Positions 51,048-64,000 of a DNA stretch of 64,000 nucleotides are shown in pieces. Made by a program: the position numbers and the translations under genes. Where the stretch lies: positions 5,999,111-6,063,110 of the forward strand of contig JAXRKN010000038.1 in the NCBI GenBank assembly GCA_038502055.1, in the 5' to 3' direction. How positions within the stretch are numbered: position 1 is the first letter of the stretch; each line of letters begins with the position of its first letter. Source of the stretch: Tanytarsus gracilentus. Its lineage: Eukaryota; Arthropoda; Insecta; Diptera; Chironomidae. Under the pieces are notes generated by a model. That model searched no databases and was not told the DNA's origin. It was given only the letters and a program-made list of their open reading frames with translations.

Positions 51048-53829
51048 CTGCAAGACACAGAGAAAGAGAGACAATTTAATTATGATGACTTTAATCATCC
51101 ATCAAGTGCAAATATTTTCTTTATGGAGATTCTCAGCTCTTTGAGGGCTGTCAGTTGAGCAGCAAAAATATTGCTCTAGCATGATTGCGAGTCATTAAAA
51201 TTTCATGCAATTTGGTCGGAGAAATTTTGACTCTAACCAATTAATTTTATTTTATTTGTGTTGCCTCAAAAAAGTGCAAAAATATTAAAAAGTTCTTACA
51301 GCGATCAAGATTGATTTATTGTCGACATTTTAGGCACTCTGAAATGCGATATTCGAGTGATTATGTGCGATTTAATCATTTGAGCGTTTCTCTTCGTGTG
51401 CATGCTCGAATGGCACTGCGTACGTAAACAAGACAAACTGTTTGCAATGTGGAAAAGTATCGATGTATGATAAACACATTTTTTTATAATTTATGAATTC
51501 AGTTCTCACACAACAACAGCGAGAAATGCATCGCAGCATGAAAATGAGTCATTTCATATAAATTTGCAATGACATGATGACGAATGTCCAGCGACATCTA
51601 TTTTTAATGACATCAACTTCACATCATTGAATTATTTTATTCTCGAGACTCTTTTAAGATTGTCACAAAAAAAGAATATTTTCTTAGAAAAATTTCACAT
51701 TTTGAGAACTGAAAATGTTCACTTGGTGTAGATGAAGATTTATTGCTGCCGCTTTTGACTCCCATCATCATATGGTGAGAATTTTTTTCCTTTTCTATGC
51801 CTGCATGTGTGTAAATTTTCTCTCTTCTTTTTTCCGCCACGGCAACAACAACAACAAAAACTGTGCCGAGTGCACTTCTACGCGACTTCTATGCGAAGTG
51901 TAAACACGCGAAAAATTCCCCAATAAATAAATCATGCGTCAACACAAACAATAAAAGCAAGAACAACGTGGAGTGAAATGTTTTCAATTTTTGCCGGCTT
52001 TTTTTCCACGAGTGTGCGAGATTATGTAAATTGTTCTTTATGACGACGTACACGATGTCGAGCTATTAAGTGAGCGATAGAATGCACTCGAGTTCATTCT
52101 TCGTTTAGCACTGCTCATCACACTTCCATGCAATCGACAAAAAGATGTGAGATGAGAAGCACATGCGATGCGGACAGAAAGATTTCGGCTTCGGTCATAA
52201 AGCATTTTCTCGTCACTCACTTCCGCCTTCGTTTTTCCTCTCTCTCCTCTCACAAATCATTGAAATTCTCTTAAAATATCTTCGCTTTTCTAAATTTCCC
52301 CACTCGCAAACTCTCAAAATATGTTCAATAAATTTTCCACTCTCTTTTACAAATTTTTATCGTGCGATCAAAAAAAAAGAGAGAAAAATTAATTTTATCA
52401 TGTTGAAGAATTAAGAAAAATATTTCTGCCAATAAAAAAAAGACATCAATCTGAATTAAAAGCAAATGCGCGAAAGAAAAATGTTTAAAATGACATAAAA
52501 AATTTGAATATCGCTCATGTCAGAGCTGTGGCTGTTATTTTAGTTGGATATGAATGTGAGTGAGAGAAGATTGAATGATTTACAGTTGTCAAGATGCTCT
52601 AAAAATACTTTTTATGACGCGATATCAAAATGTGTGCAATGTGCTCGACTCTGTGGCGGGTTTAATGGGTGTTGATGACCAATTTATGATGCTTTATTGC
52701 CTCAACATCTTTGAGTGCTTGCCAGCCATAAATTAGTGATAAAAGTATTTAATAAATTTCAGCACTGAAAATCTCTCATTGAAATAAATCAAAATGGTCT
52801 TCATCATAAATGCGAGACGAAGAAAAAGAGAACATGGAAAAGTATTTTTTCTGCAAGTGTGTGTTACGCTTTAAGGTAGCAGCAGGGTGCATGAGCTGAA
52901 CATGAAACGACTCTGAAATAAATTTCATATTTACAGAATTAAACGAATTTCATAATCAATCACTTCCTTCTCATGTCTTTTCTGCTGCTTCTTTTACTTT
53001 ATCCACCAAACATGCACGAGATGAAGGTTCATTACTTGATATGCATACACATAAATTGTGAGTGCATGCAGCAATCAATTTCAAGTCGATTCGTAGAGTC
53101 ATGAAATGAACATAAACAGCCACATGGAAGATTTTTCACATATCGTTCTGTGATCATTTTTCTTCTTCTCTGTTTTACAACTTCTTTAGGTATCGTCATA
53201 GTGCTTTGTGTATAAGTGAGTACTTAATATGCTAATTTATTTGCTCGACGACATGAAATACTGGTTTCCATCTAATGCCCATTAGCAATCAATCGATGTC
53301 ACATCTTGACAGCGTCCATTACTGTTCGTCGACCGAGAAATATGGAAGAAATCATAAAGTTGAGCTTGTAAGTTATTAAATGAATTTATAATGAGCGAAG
53401 AAAGAGTGAGATGTGAGTGAGTATGGCTTGTGCTTGTACATGTATGTATCAGTTCTGTCCGATTGGTCGTTATTATTGAAATTCAATCATCCAATCAGAT
53501 CATTAAAACTCTTCTTTTTCTTGCCTCTTTTGCTGCTTACAATTCTCATTTTTTTAAGAGTTATGTGCTGAATAAAAAGAAGTGAAGAGAACAAAAAGGA
53601 AAAGGAGAAGAAGACGAGAAGAAGATTTATGAGCGTTCCAGAGCTGTGTGATGTGTTCTGCGTTTAGTTCACTTCACTCCATGCTATTCTCTCTCTTTCT
53701 AATTAAATCAAGTTTCGATCAGCAGCGAAAAATCATGAAATAATTTGATAAAAATCTCCGCGCGATGCTGTGAACATGCAAAGTGTCCATTATTTCCTTC
53801 GTCGTTTCATTTCTGCACCAAATCCATGT

Positions 53830-54160
53830 AAATTATTATTTTACATCGACATTCGACGACAGTAGAGCGAGGCATACACAAGAACAGAGAAAATCAGCTA
53901 AAAAGTAACGAAAAAACGCGAATTGTGCAGTCAATCGCTTCATGTTTATCTCTCTGCACACACAGTCGAGATGCTGTTGCATTTTTAACGTCTTTCGAGT
54001 GCGCGATATGAACACACACACATACAGCAGCAGGCAGGCAGGCTGTGGACGTCCATAGGAGAGTGAACTGAAATTGCAGCAAGTTGCAGAAGAAACTTGT
54101 TTAGGTGGACGTGCGAGATCGCGAAGTGGAGTGCGGATTGAAGTGAGATGAGGTGACATT
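53830..54160. promoter_or_regulatory. GC-richer island upstream of the distal exon
   Basis: CG-rich words, CAGCAGGCAGGCAGG repeats and few homopolymers set this block apart from its AT-rich surroundings. It could be a promoter, an exon of a 5' leader or an enhancer. A 107-codon minus-strand frame here looks like a by-product of the composition. Confidence 0.25.
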
Positions 54161-55047
54161 CGAGGTAAAAATTCTTATTTATGGTCACTTTCAGAATTCA
54201 AGTTCTCTCACTGTTAGCTCTCATTTAGCAGAGAATACATATTGTGGACTTTTTGATGACGATCATCATGAAGGGAAAAATATTGAATGATGACAATGAA
54301 CCAGAATGAAAAAATTATTTTGTGTCACACTGCGAGCTTCTTCAACCCAATCAGAAAAAAATTGTCTTCGATGTCGCTCTCCGATAAAATTCAAATTATT
54401 TCACAAAATCGAATAAATTATCTCGGGCGGCAGCAGCGCTGCTTTCTTATGGTCGTTCGCTTCATTCCTCATGTGAGATTATATTTCAACTTTATTTAGC
54501 ATTTTTTTCCTCGCACCAAATGAAACTGGTTCTCTTCTCGATGAAGACGATTTTTTTGGGGATTTTTAGCCAATTTAAAAAATGCTACTTCAGACTAATT
54601 AGCAGATTTGCATTTTAATAGTTGACATCTCTCGATCATAATTTGAATTCATCAAAAAAAATATTTAGCTTGTGACTGCGTCAATAACTTTCAATTAAAT
54701 GCAATTTAATTTTAATCAATTAGTCGCAATTAAGAGCTCACAAAATCATAACTCAACGAACGCCAGCACATTTTTATTTTATTTTTTTTTACAAAATGTC
54801 GACGATTCAAGATTAATGGCATTCCATCTTGGACTACACACTCACATCACACACAACTCACAGTCGTCATATTTTATTTTATTTATTTAGGGTGAATTCA
54901 TTTTCATTACGAATTTAACTTTTTTGAGGCAAACACATGGCTCGATCGATTGAACTGAAAAACAAAATTAATTTTCTCATTTTTTAATGACATGCAAAAA
55001 ATTATTTTTATACAGCTGCACTCGCCGACGATAAAAAGACTTCTTAC

Positions 55048-55140
55048 CTGAATGAGAAAATTGCACAAAATTGAATTTTTAAATTTTCTTATTCCATTTT
55101 GTTGTTGTTGACTGCAGTTGAAGACGCTTCTCATGGCCAA
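55048..55140 (-). other. tsh/tio: Candidate 5' exon of the distal transcript
   Basis: The minus strand has a strong donor CATTCAG|GTAAGAAG ending at 55048, preceded by CAACAACAAC-containing sequence of the kind common in fly 5' leaders. Splicing it to 51047 would give a non-coding first exon. The start of the exon is not determined; 55140 is only a placeholder near the first ATG of an overlapping short frame. Confidence 0.25.
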
Positions 55141-55829
55141 TTAAATTTCTAGCTCGAATTTTTTTTTGCTTCTCTTCAATTATTTTTGTGAGTTGATTTT
55201 TGAAATCATTTCTCTCTTCTTCGCTTCTTTGTAATTAGTTGAGTTTGTGTATTGTGCTCGCTCAAATTATATGATTCAATTACCGAACAAATTTTTATTA
55301 ATTCACACCAATTAATTATTTTTCATCTTCACTCTCACTTGCCGCTTAATGTGAGTGGAAATAACTTTTTAGAGTGTGTTTCTGTCTTGTCTTAATATTT
55401 TTCTCGTTTGCCGAGCTAAAAATAGCTTCTTCTTTTTGATTCAGAAGTTTGTTTTATTTTTACAATTTCCTTAATGATTTAATTCACATATCAAAATTAT
55501 TTTCACATTTTCTTCTTCTTCTTTTTATCTCATGCTTAGCATATGATCTCTGTCTCTGTTTCTATTTTGTTGATCAGTGCAGCGCACAAAAATTATATTT
55601 AATTTAAAACTTTTGTCCTGATTTTCACTAACTTTTTATGACGTCATTTGTTTAATAATTTTTCCAGATATTTTTTAAATTAATATCACAACAATTTTAA
55701 CTTTTTTCGTATAGCTTTTTTTCAATTATTTAGAAATTAAAGTTTTCAGTCGTAATATTTTTCTATTTCTATTTTAATTGCGGCCTAAAATCAAAAAAAT
55801 ATTTTTCTTCGATCGGAAATCGCAAAATG

Positions 55830-56200
55830 ATTTTTTACTCGGCCCGTCTTGTACACCTGTGATGACTTTTTTCTTTGAATCCGCGCGCGAGACAGTAGAG
55901 TAGAAGTCTCTCTCGTCAAACAAAAAAACACTGACTAAAAATATAAGAAATGCTGCATGCTTTCCGGCAAAAATCAATTTACAGCGATTTCTGTGAAGCA
56001 TGCACACATACAGCCGAGGGATGCGAGCGAGAGGAGAAAAACATTAACATTTGAGTGCGCATGGAGTGTCGAGAGTGTTTGTGTTGATAATGTTGTGCAA
56101 CTAATACAACCTTAAATAGTCAGCAGTCACTTCCACTACATTCGCACTCATTAAGCGGTGGTAGCAGTGGCAGTATTTGTAGAAAATTTCTTCTTCTTCT
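55830..56200. promoter_or_regulatory. GC-richer island, possible distal promoter
   Basis: It contains CGCGCGCGAG, CCGAGGGATGCGAGCGAG and other CG-rich words just upstream, on the minus strand, of the candidate donor at 55,047. The position suits a promoter for the distal isoform. No clear core-promoter motif was identified. Confidence 0.25.
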
Positions 56201-59200
56201 TTTCGCCACTGCCAGAGAACTGAAACAATTGCTGTGTATGGATATAATTGAATTTTTTGCTGCTGCATTCTTCACTGCTCTGCTTTCCTCTCTCACTTCG
56301 TACGCTATTCAAATGTCACTTACTTTTTCGCGAGGTCTTTCTCGGGTTGACATGTAAAGGTGGAGCAAATCAGATTCTCTCATTTGGCTAAACTTAAACT
56401 CGAGCTGCAATGCAAGACTTTACTCTTCATTCGATAAGGCCTTTTTCGTTAAATCGCTTGTTGATCGACCACCATTTTATTTTACTTTATTTTATTTTGC
56501 AGTCCAGAAAGAATCGAGAGGGATTCAATTAAAAGTCGCACAGTTCCTCAACCGTGCCGTATATAAGAGAATCAATTTATATGGAAGGAATTTTACGACT
56601 CCAAAATCGATATCGATTTAGCATTGTTATTGCTGCTGCTGCTTTCATTCTTTCTTGCTCCTCAGCATTTTTATGACTTTTTAAGTGTCTTGAACTTTGC
56701 TATTTTCTTCTTCTGTCCTCTTCTTATTTTTTGACGGTGGCGAAAAACACTTGTTCACAAATAATGCAGAAAAGTTCGTTATTTTTTTCAAATTTTTCAC
56801 ACATCAGAAAATTAATTTCGTTCCCATAACTCACTGTGATTTATTACAAATGAAATGGCGCGTAGAAAAGATTTCCATCATGTCGGCTTCACTCACAAAT
56901 CATAAAACATAATAGAAGGGTCAGTCGCACCCTAAACATGAAATCTCATTTCACCCTCTGTGTGATCAAAATTTAGACATTTGCAGCTCAAGATGGCAAA
57001 ATTGAAATTTGCATGAATAATTTTCAGTTTGTGTGCAAATATTTTATTTAATCGATTTATTAGCAGAAGCAAAATTACACAGCTGAAAGTTAGTGTTGCT
57101 CTTGCGGTTTTCATTTCACCTTAAGAATAAAATTTATTTATTTGAGGCTCCTTTTAAGTTATGTCGCACATTTATTTTTATTATTATTTCTTAATACAAA
57201 AACTCTCGCACTTCTCACAATATTGAATATTCGCCATTGAATTCAAATTTGGGATTTTTATGAGGAATAGACATGCGACAGAATTTTTTATATTTTGGAA
57301 ATGGATATGAAAAAATATTCAGCAAAAATAATTTTAAACATTTCAAGTCGTTGACAGAAAAAGTTATTGAACAGTTTTTGAGATAGAAGCGAAAAGTGAT
57401 GGCAAGATTTTTTTTCTCTTCCCATCATGCGAAACCAAATATCGGCTCAGTGGTAATTTTTCAGGTTTTTGACTTCTTTATAATTGCTTATAAAAAATCG
57501 TGCCTCAGAATTTTTCATTCTCTTTTTTGTTACTTCTCCATCATCCGCATTCGGAACATTCGCATTCAATCTTGAAGAATTTTTAATTGAAATTGAGTTG
57601 AGGAAAGAAGAAAAAGAAAATTAATGTGCAACGATCATGGATGAATGTGTATCTAAAGCAATTAACATAAATCATCTCCGTGCTCATTGTGACGGATTCA
57701 TTGCAGCAGTTAATATTATTTGCATCGTTGTGCATTGCACATTGGTGTGTGGGAGTTCGATGAATTCGCAAATTGCTCTCGTTTACAAGGCTTCTCATGT
57801 ACCTCACAATTGCGCCTTATTCTCTTTCCATACTCGGCACTTCTTCATGACGTTATCGACACTTACTGCTCATTCAAGATTTCTCTCTAAACACACACAC
57901 ACACATTTTGCACTTTTCATCCTTGGAATGTCCCTGAAAAGAAGAAATTGTGTAAAAACAGCATGAATTCATGTGACACTTCCTTATTTTTGCATTAAAG
58001 CATCGCAAAAAATGTAAAGAAGAACTTTCTATTTTGAGTTTAGTAAAAATTTAGCAAAAACATTTTTTTAGATTTTTTTCTCATTTGTAAAATCCTCGAG
58101 AATAATTTTTTATCAGTCTAAAAATTTCACATTGACGGTAGTGACTCGAGATAGTGTGAACATGAGACTCACACAAACACCATCATCACTCTTTTCATCT
58201 GTGTTGATGCATTTCCCGGCATTTTCATCTTCGAGTGATTTTCTTTTTCTGTCTGTGTTGATTTCCAGCTAAGCTTGATATCAAAACTGTTTTTTCGTCT
58301 CTTTGAAATTTTCTTTTCTTCGCAAAAACATGTCAAAACTGACACGAAATGAAGGAGGAGCGAATCAAAAATCCGAGAAAGTTTTTTCAGTGAAAAAATT
58401 AATTTTCGATATTTTTTCTTAAAATTAAATTTTTAATCAATCAAAAAATAATTTTTTAAAACTTTTTTCTGCATATTTAAACGAGTTTTGAGCAGTGCTG
58501 ATGTCAATCTAATGTTTGATGCGACACATTCGCTTCGAGTATTTTTCTTTTCTCTCCTGCTCTGTACGTTCGTTTGTGATGTGATGTGAAGCATTGACGA
58601 GCAAGAGCAAATTATGAAACGCCTTCGAAACGAGGTGGAGCTATGAAAAATAATAAAAGCAACAATCAACATATTTCTCTATGCTTCACAACATTGAAGC
58701 TTCACTCGCTTGACATTTTCTTCCTTTTATTTTTCGCTATGAGGAAAAATCTCGTCATAAATTTTGATATGACATCAAATTTTTTTGACATTTTGAATAA
58801 AATTTCTATTTTTAAATTTCAAATTAATTTTTGGCCACTTTTTCATTGATAAAGTCATTCACCCTTAAAGTAAAAATTTTTGTGAGATATTTTTATTCAC
58901 ACACATGCAAGCAGGTACCCGTCGACACACAAACATGCGAGGAGAGAATTTCATTCACATATGGACTCGTAGAACAACAGCGACGTTTTAATTTTCAAGA
59001 TCAAGCGAGAGCCGCCACTCACTTAGTCACTTGTGTACTCTACATTTTTCATGCAGCCTAAAACATTTTTAAATGCGCAATTTTTTAGCTGAGCTAAAAT
59101 CAGGAAAGTGAGAAGAAAGCATGAAAAGGACATTAAGAGGGTGAAATTCGTCTATAAGTGGAAGAGAGAACATAATTCAGAGTCTAAGACAGGACGACTG

Positions 59201-62200
59201 TAATAAATCTGTCAAAAGACTGCTTGCTTGGGTTTATATACTTTCACATACACACACACACACACCATCTTAAGACTGCTCAGTGGAAATTCTTCATTTC
59301 TTCTTTCACATTTCTTTACGGTCTCCGGAATAAAGTTGAGAAAGGCCTGCTGCTGTTTCGTAACTCTAGAAATGCATCATGCGGCCTGCATAACGTTACA
59401 CAATATAACATAATAGTTTTTCGAACAGAAATCATTCTGACATTTTGAGGATTTATGACGCTTTTATCAAACCCAAAGAGATTTCTTCCACTTTTTTCAC
59501 ATGAGAGAATTGAAAATGTCACAAAAAGAATGAGGTTTGTCGGTTTGCCAGATAAAAAATTGATGAGTAAAAATATTTTAAAAATTTAGAATTTAAAAAT
59601 TATTTTTTGCGATTGTTCTTTAATTAAATTAGTATTTTTCAAATCAAAAAAAACATCTAAGATGTTCTTAAACTCGTAATAATAATAATAATGCGTTAGA
59701 TTCTATTCAAGTCACTGTTAATAAGCCGCCTCATATGCGATGTCTTCAATAATTAATTAAATTTTTCTTCTTTTGTTCCTTTTACCTCATCTTCTTTAGC
59801 TCTCATTAAGCAATAAATCATAAAATGAGCTAACAATTAAAGCTCATCATCGTCGTATTGATGAAATATTTCCTTCTTATTACATCGCATGGTTTTTGTT
59901 GAGCGACCGTGAGAGAGACATTCGATTGGTGCCATGTCAATAAAAATTATTCGTAGCTCTTCCATTTATCACTCTTTTCATGAAACTTGTCTAAAGATTT
60001 TTTTATGGCACTCTTGGGCATTTTACTTCATCTTCTTCTTTTGCTTGATTCCTTTTCATAAAGCAGCAACGTTAAGAGCAGCGGATGAAGAGAAAAGAAG
60101 AAAACAGATGAAGAATAAAAAATGAAATAAATCAATCATAGATAAAAATCATTGACTGGATTCCATTTTGAGAATTATGTTTGAAGTTTTACATTTTGTG
60201 CATTTGAGAATGTCTTGAAGCTATTGCCAAGCTACTATCGAAGTTATGGCTCTTGCCTTGCGAATTATTCTGAACTTCCAAATAAATTTCTTCCTCACAG
60301 CAGTACCATGGCTTGAGTCGGTCTAATTTATTACATTAAATATCGATTTTCCATTTTTCTTATCGAAAACTCACAACTACGACCAGTAAAATAAAAAGTA
60401 TAGTCAAGTCAGTAAGAAATAAATGAGTGTGTGTGTGTGTGGAATTTAAAGGCAACAAAATAAATTTTATTCATGAAATTTCACTATCAGACGTTGAGTG
60501 ATCTTCTGAGCCCAAAAACATCAACATGATTTTCCGCCACTTTCATGCCAACCCTCAGAATTCTCTTTTAAAATTCATGAGCCACACACAAAATTTCTTC
60601 CATCTTTCTCGAAAAAAGGAAAATCGATTTCGTTATTTTCATGCTGCATAAAAAGATATAAAGAAAGTTTTTCCTCCATTTAGATGGATGAGTTCATGAA
60701 TGGCAGATGTAGAAAGATCCTTCAAGATTTAAATTACACATTCAAAGTTATTGTGGTGTGTGTCTTGAATTGCAAATGTACATCATGCGAAGACATTTTT
60801 AAAAGTCTCTTTCACTCTCGGATGTTTAAAAAAACAAGGGTGGCAGAAATTCATTTTTTATCACAATGAGTTTCACTGTTACACTGTGGTGTAGTCTTAC
60901 TGCTGTGTGCGGAGATGAGATGGAATGATAATAATGGCAGAATAACTCAAATTGATGAATTATATCGTCGTTCTCATTCTCTCCATGCCTCAATTGTGTT
61001 GAGGGTATCATTTTGTGAAGAAAAACATTATTTTTAATTTCCATCGTAAATTTTTTGCCACCCTCTCGAGCTCGCCCGCTTTTTTCGAGTCATTTCTTTA
61101 TGAAAAGGGAGAAAACTTTTTTTTTCTGAGGCAAGGCAATGAGGAGAAGTGAAAAGGAAATATTTACGGCAGCTACAGCAGGATGATGGAGCAGAGTAAA
61201 AAACTCATCTCGAGCCAGTTTTCCTTCACTACCACCAACGTCATTGTTCTTCATCACTTGCTTTTGTGAACTTTTAAGCAAAGAAAAAAAGGTGCGTAAT
61301 AGCTGACATCGATAGCGCACCAAAGAAAAATCGATTAACCATTACTCAAGTCTGACGGTAATTTATAAAAAGGGAGAGGGCGAAAAGTTGAGTCCATTGG
61401 AATTATTTTTTTTGTGAGGAATTAGAAATAATAAAAATTTATTCATTTTGATGTGTGCCTCACATTGTAGCAAAGCATATGTAAAATAGGGTTTGAAATG
61501 GGGTTGAGTTTAATTTCCAGTTAATCTGGTTTGAGTTATGAATCTTAGTTTGGAAGGGTTGTTTCTGAAATGTTTATGGTAATTGCATACAATTTCTTTC
61601 TCATAATGTGACAAACACTTGCTACAATCCAGCATAACTCATCGTCATATTTTTATGAGATTTTTTAAAATAAAATGTTTCAAAGACAAAATGCAGACAG
61701 ACAAAGTCGATAAAATTGAAATTACTTGGAACATTTTATTCTCAATCGCAGCACGCTTTGTGAAAATTTCTCTCAAAAAAATTGTAAAGACAAAAATTGA
61801 GAGAAAATTTTCTCACAAACGAAAAAGAGAGAAAGATTTTTTGAGGGGAAATTACACATGAGAGCGAAATAATGTTGGTTGTGCCTCGATACATGCGATT
61901 GACATTGATTTCCTTTCATCTTTTCACTCAAACCCGAGAACGAAATCGGATAAGCGCCTTCCATCAAAAATTTGTCAGTTGCATGTTCAAATGCTAATTA
62001 TCTCAATCAATTTGACGATATATTTTGATCTTGTAGACTGCATGAGTGATTGATTGAAATGTAATGAGATTATTTTCTCTCTTTTTTGCCTTATCGCTCA
62101 ATTGCAACTGACACATGATTGACACATGAAAGGCTTTTCACTTTTCAACCACATTTTAACAAACAACTTTATTTGAATTTTTCAGCATGGTGACATCACT

Positions 62201-64000
62201 TGAATTTTTAACCTGAAATTATTCTCAGACACAGCTTTTTAAATAATCTCTTGATGTGCTCTAATAACTGCATGACATGCATGTTTCTAATAAAACAAAC
62301 AAAGCAACGTCAAGAGATGAAACAAGCCTAATATTTCACGATAATATGCTCAAGAGCATAAATCACAAAAGAAGCAGGCAATGGATTGTGAAAATTCTTC
62401 CTGTTTCATGCACACACCGACATCATCATCATCATCATATCATACACGTTGCACTTTATTCATAGTCAGCCTAAGCACTCTCCTAAATATCTATGAATGA
62501 ATGATGCAAAAATCACATAAATTTTACAGACAACAACTATGATGATGATGATGCGGCTGCGGTTGGATGGAAATGAATGAATGAGTGTTAGCAACAGCAA
62601 TTGCAGTGGAGCCTCGTTCGAAAACCAAATAAACACCAAAATCTGTCATCATCTCTCTCTGGCAGCGTAAACGGGAGGATGGCAAAACTGTCGCATAAAA
62701 TCACATAAATTTCATGTTGATTATCAGTGAAACTTTTACACGAAATTGCATTCTGACACATGTGAGAGAGTGAGGGCGAAACATGATTTACACCGCAGAG
62801 CTTCGTCATCAGCATAATCTGAGGAGGATTTTATAGAAGAAAAAGTTTTTAAGGTAAAATTGTGTGTTAATTTCCATCATAATGTTTATGAGTAAATTTT
62901 CGCCAGCAAAATTTGTAGTTGAAGAAAGAAATGGAAAATCGATTTTGGGGAAAATTGGAAGTTGTGCCCTTCTTATGATTCACTTTCGGAGAGAGAGGAA
63001 ATAACAATAACAGTAACAATAAATAAGAATGGGAAAATTTATTCAGTTTTCGTTTTATTTCCATCATATTTTCTTTCTCACTGCTGCTGTTCTCTTTTTC
63101 TTTCTTTTTTGCCAGCACTCAGCTCTTGATGATGTCGATGTTGGTGCTTCTTATTCCGTTATTTATGACAATTTTGAAAATGAGAAAACTGAACAGAAAA
63201 ATAGCTCATTATATTTTATGTTATCGATAAAATTTTATTAGATCTGAATAGTCGAACAGCAGCAGCATGGCTAAGCTCACACAACTCTCACAAATAAGAC
63301 GAACTGGAGAAAGTAGTGAAAATTTATTTGCGATGTGGAAAACATCTCGGTGGTACAATCAAAAAATGGAGCGGAAAAAAGGAATCATAAGGACGTGATG
63401 GATTCGACAAAGTGTTTGTTTAACTGAACTGACTCGATTTAGTGCACAAACAAGCAACGACTGTTGTCACGGGAATTAAAATTGCCTTCATTTCATTTTC
63501 TTGTCATATCGAGAGCGAAAGATTTCTTTTGATGGCTGCAACTTGAGCACTTTGCAGCACAAAGTCATAAAACAAGGTTTTTGCATTAATTTTTGATGCA
63601 GTTTGTATGCAAATGAGTCGCTCAAAATAAAAGCAAAAATCTCAACTTGTCGTCAGTGCCATTCGAAGACAATTTCAGACTGAAAGAATTTTTCAATAAC
63701 TTTTCTTGAAATCAGAAATGCGTAACAAGTTTTTCGTTCAAATGTGAAAATGTGAAGGCGGATGCTTCTTGTGAGTGACAGCATCTCCGATGGAAAATTT
63801 CTTCAAGAGTGTCATCGTCATGTCGCTGCTGCAAGGATATCGCCACAGGACTCCATTTAAATGTCACATTATGTCATGCAACTCACGAGTAGCTGATAAC
63901 TCGAATGAATTTTTTCTCCTCGAAGAAAATCTTCAAATGTCAAAAGGTGGTGAGAGAAAACATTGAGTGCGAGTGGGTGATATGTGAACTTGCCATGAAA

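Larger units (their letters stand above)
51048..64000. other. Upstream non-coding region (5' intron, promoter and enhancer candidates)
   Basis: No coding sequence is supported. Because the distal coding exon begins with a splice acceptor, at least part of this is a 5' UTR intron of the teashirt-type gene on the minus strand. GC-richer patches at about 53,830-54,160 and 55,830-56,200 and a strong minus-strand donor at 55,047 are the best candidates for its first exon and promoter. GCCATAAA occurs at 52725-52732. Short CA, GT and ATC microsatellites are scattered, for example near 57,890, 59,250, 60,430 and 62,425. Confidence 0.55.

Noticed and set aside
53836..54159. 107-codon minus-strand frame
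   Set aside because: It overlaps other frames in the same GC-richer island and has no recognisable protein features.
62425..62445. Repeats resembling an array
   Set aside because: It is a short trinucleotide microsatellite (ATC)n with no spacers, so it is not a CRISPR or satellite array.

Overview
The window is nuclear DNA from an insect, almost certainly a fly (Diptera). The AT-rich non-coding sequence with short introns and a single combined teashirt/tiptop gene suggests a nematoceran midge or mosquito relative. The species cannot be read from the sequence. There are no bacterial operons, CRISPR arrays or rRNA genes, and I recognised no tRNA. Only two protein-coding genes can be supported. 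The rest, about 90 percent, is non-coding and looks like the long regulatory landscape of a developmental transcription factor.

Regions from left to right: 1-13,017 is non-coding. At 13,026-15,038 lies a DNA-transposon-like insertion of about 2.0 kb, with inverted ends, an 8-bp direct repeat on each side and a very AT-rich, strand-skewed interior. 15,047-28,722 is non-coding, with one GC-richer island near 20 kb. At 28,783-29,998 (+) I reconstruct a four-exon gene for a 264-residue type I membrane protein with a signal peptide, four clustered cysteines, one membrane segment and three PPxY motifs in its tail. 30,105-37,833 is the convergent intergenic stretch and contains the 3' UTR of the next gene.

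The minus-strand gene from 51,047 down to 37,834 encodes a Teashirt/Tiptop zinc-finger repressor. One large exon carries the CtBP motif PLDLS and all five zinc fingers. It can be spliced to either of two alternative N-terminal starts. The proximal first exon (42,242-42,300) encodes the classic Teashirt-type start MLHEA...MLEIYRQAL. The distal route uses an exon at 50,934-51,047, encoding a basic MRSKQQPRP start like the co-repressor-recruiting N terminus of TSHZ, SALL and FOG proteins, plus an acidic exon at 45,828-46,146. All splice phases agree, giving proteins of 1,181 and 1,288 residues. Upstream of the distal exon, 51,048-64,000 is non-coding, with two GC-richer islands that could hold the distal promoter.

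The two genes converge. Nothing in the sequence shows that they act together, although the PPxY protein probably binds WW-domain ubiquitin ligases and the zinc-finger protein is nuclear.
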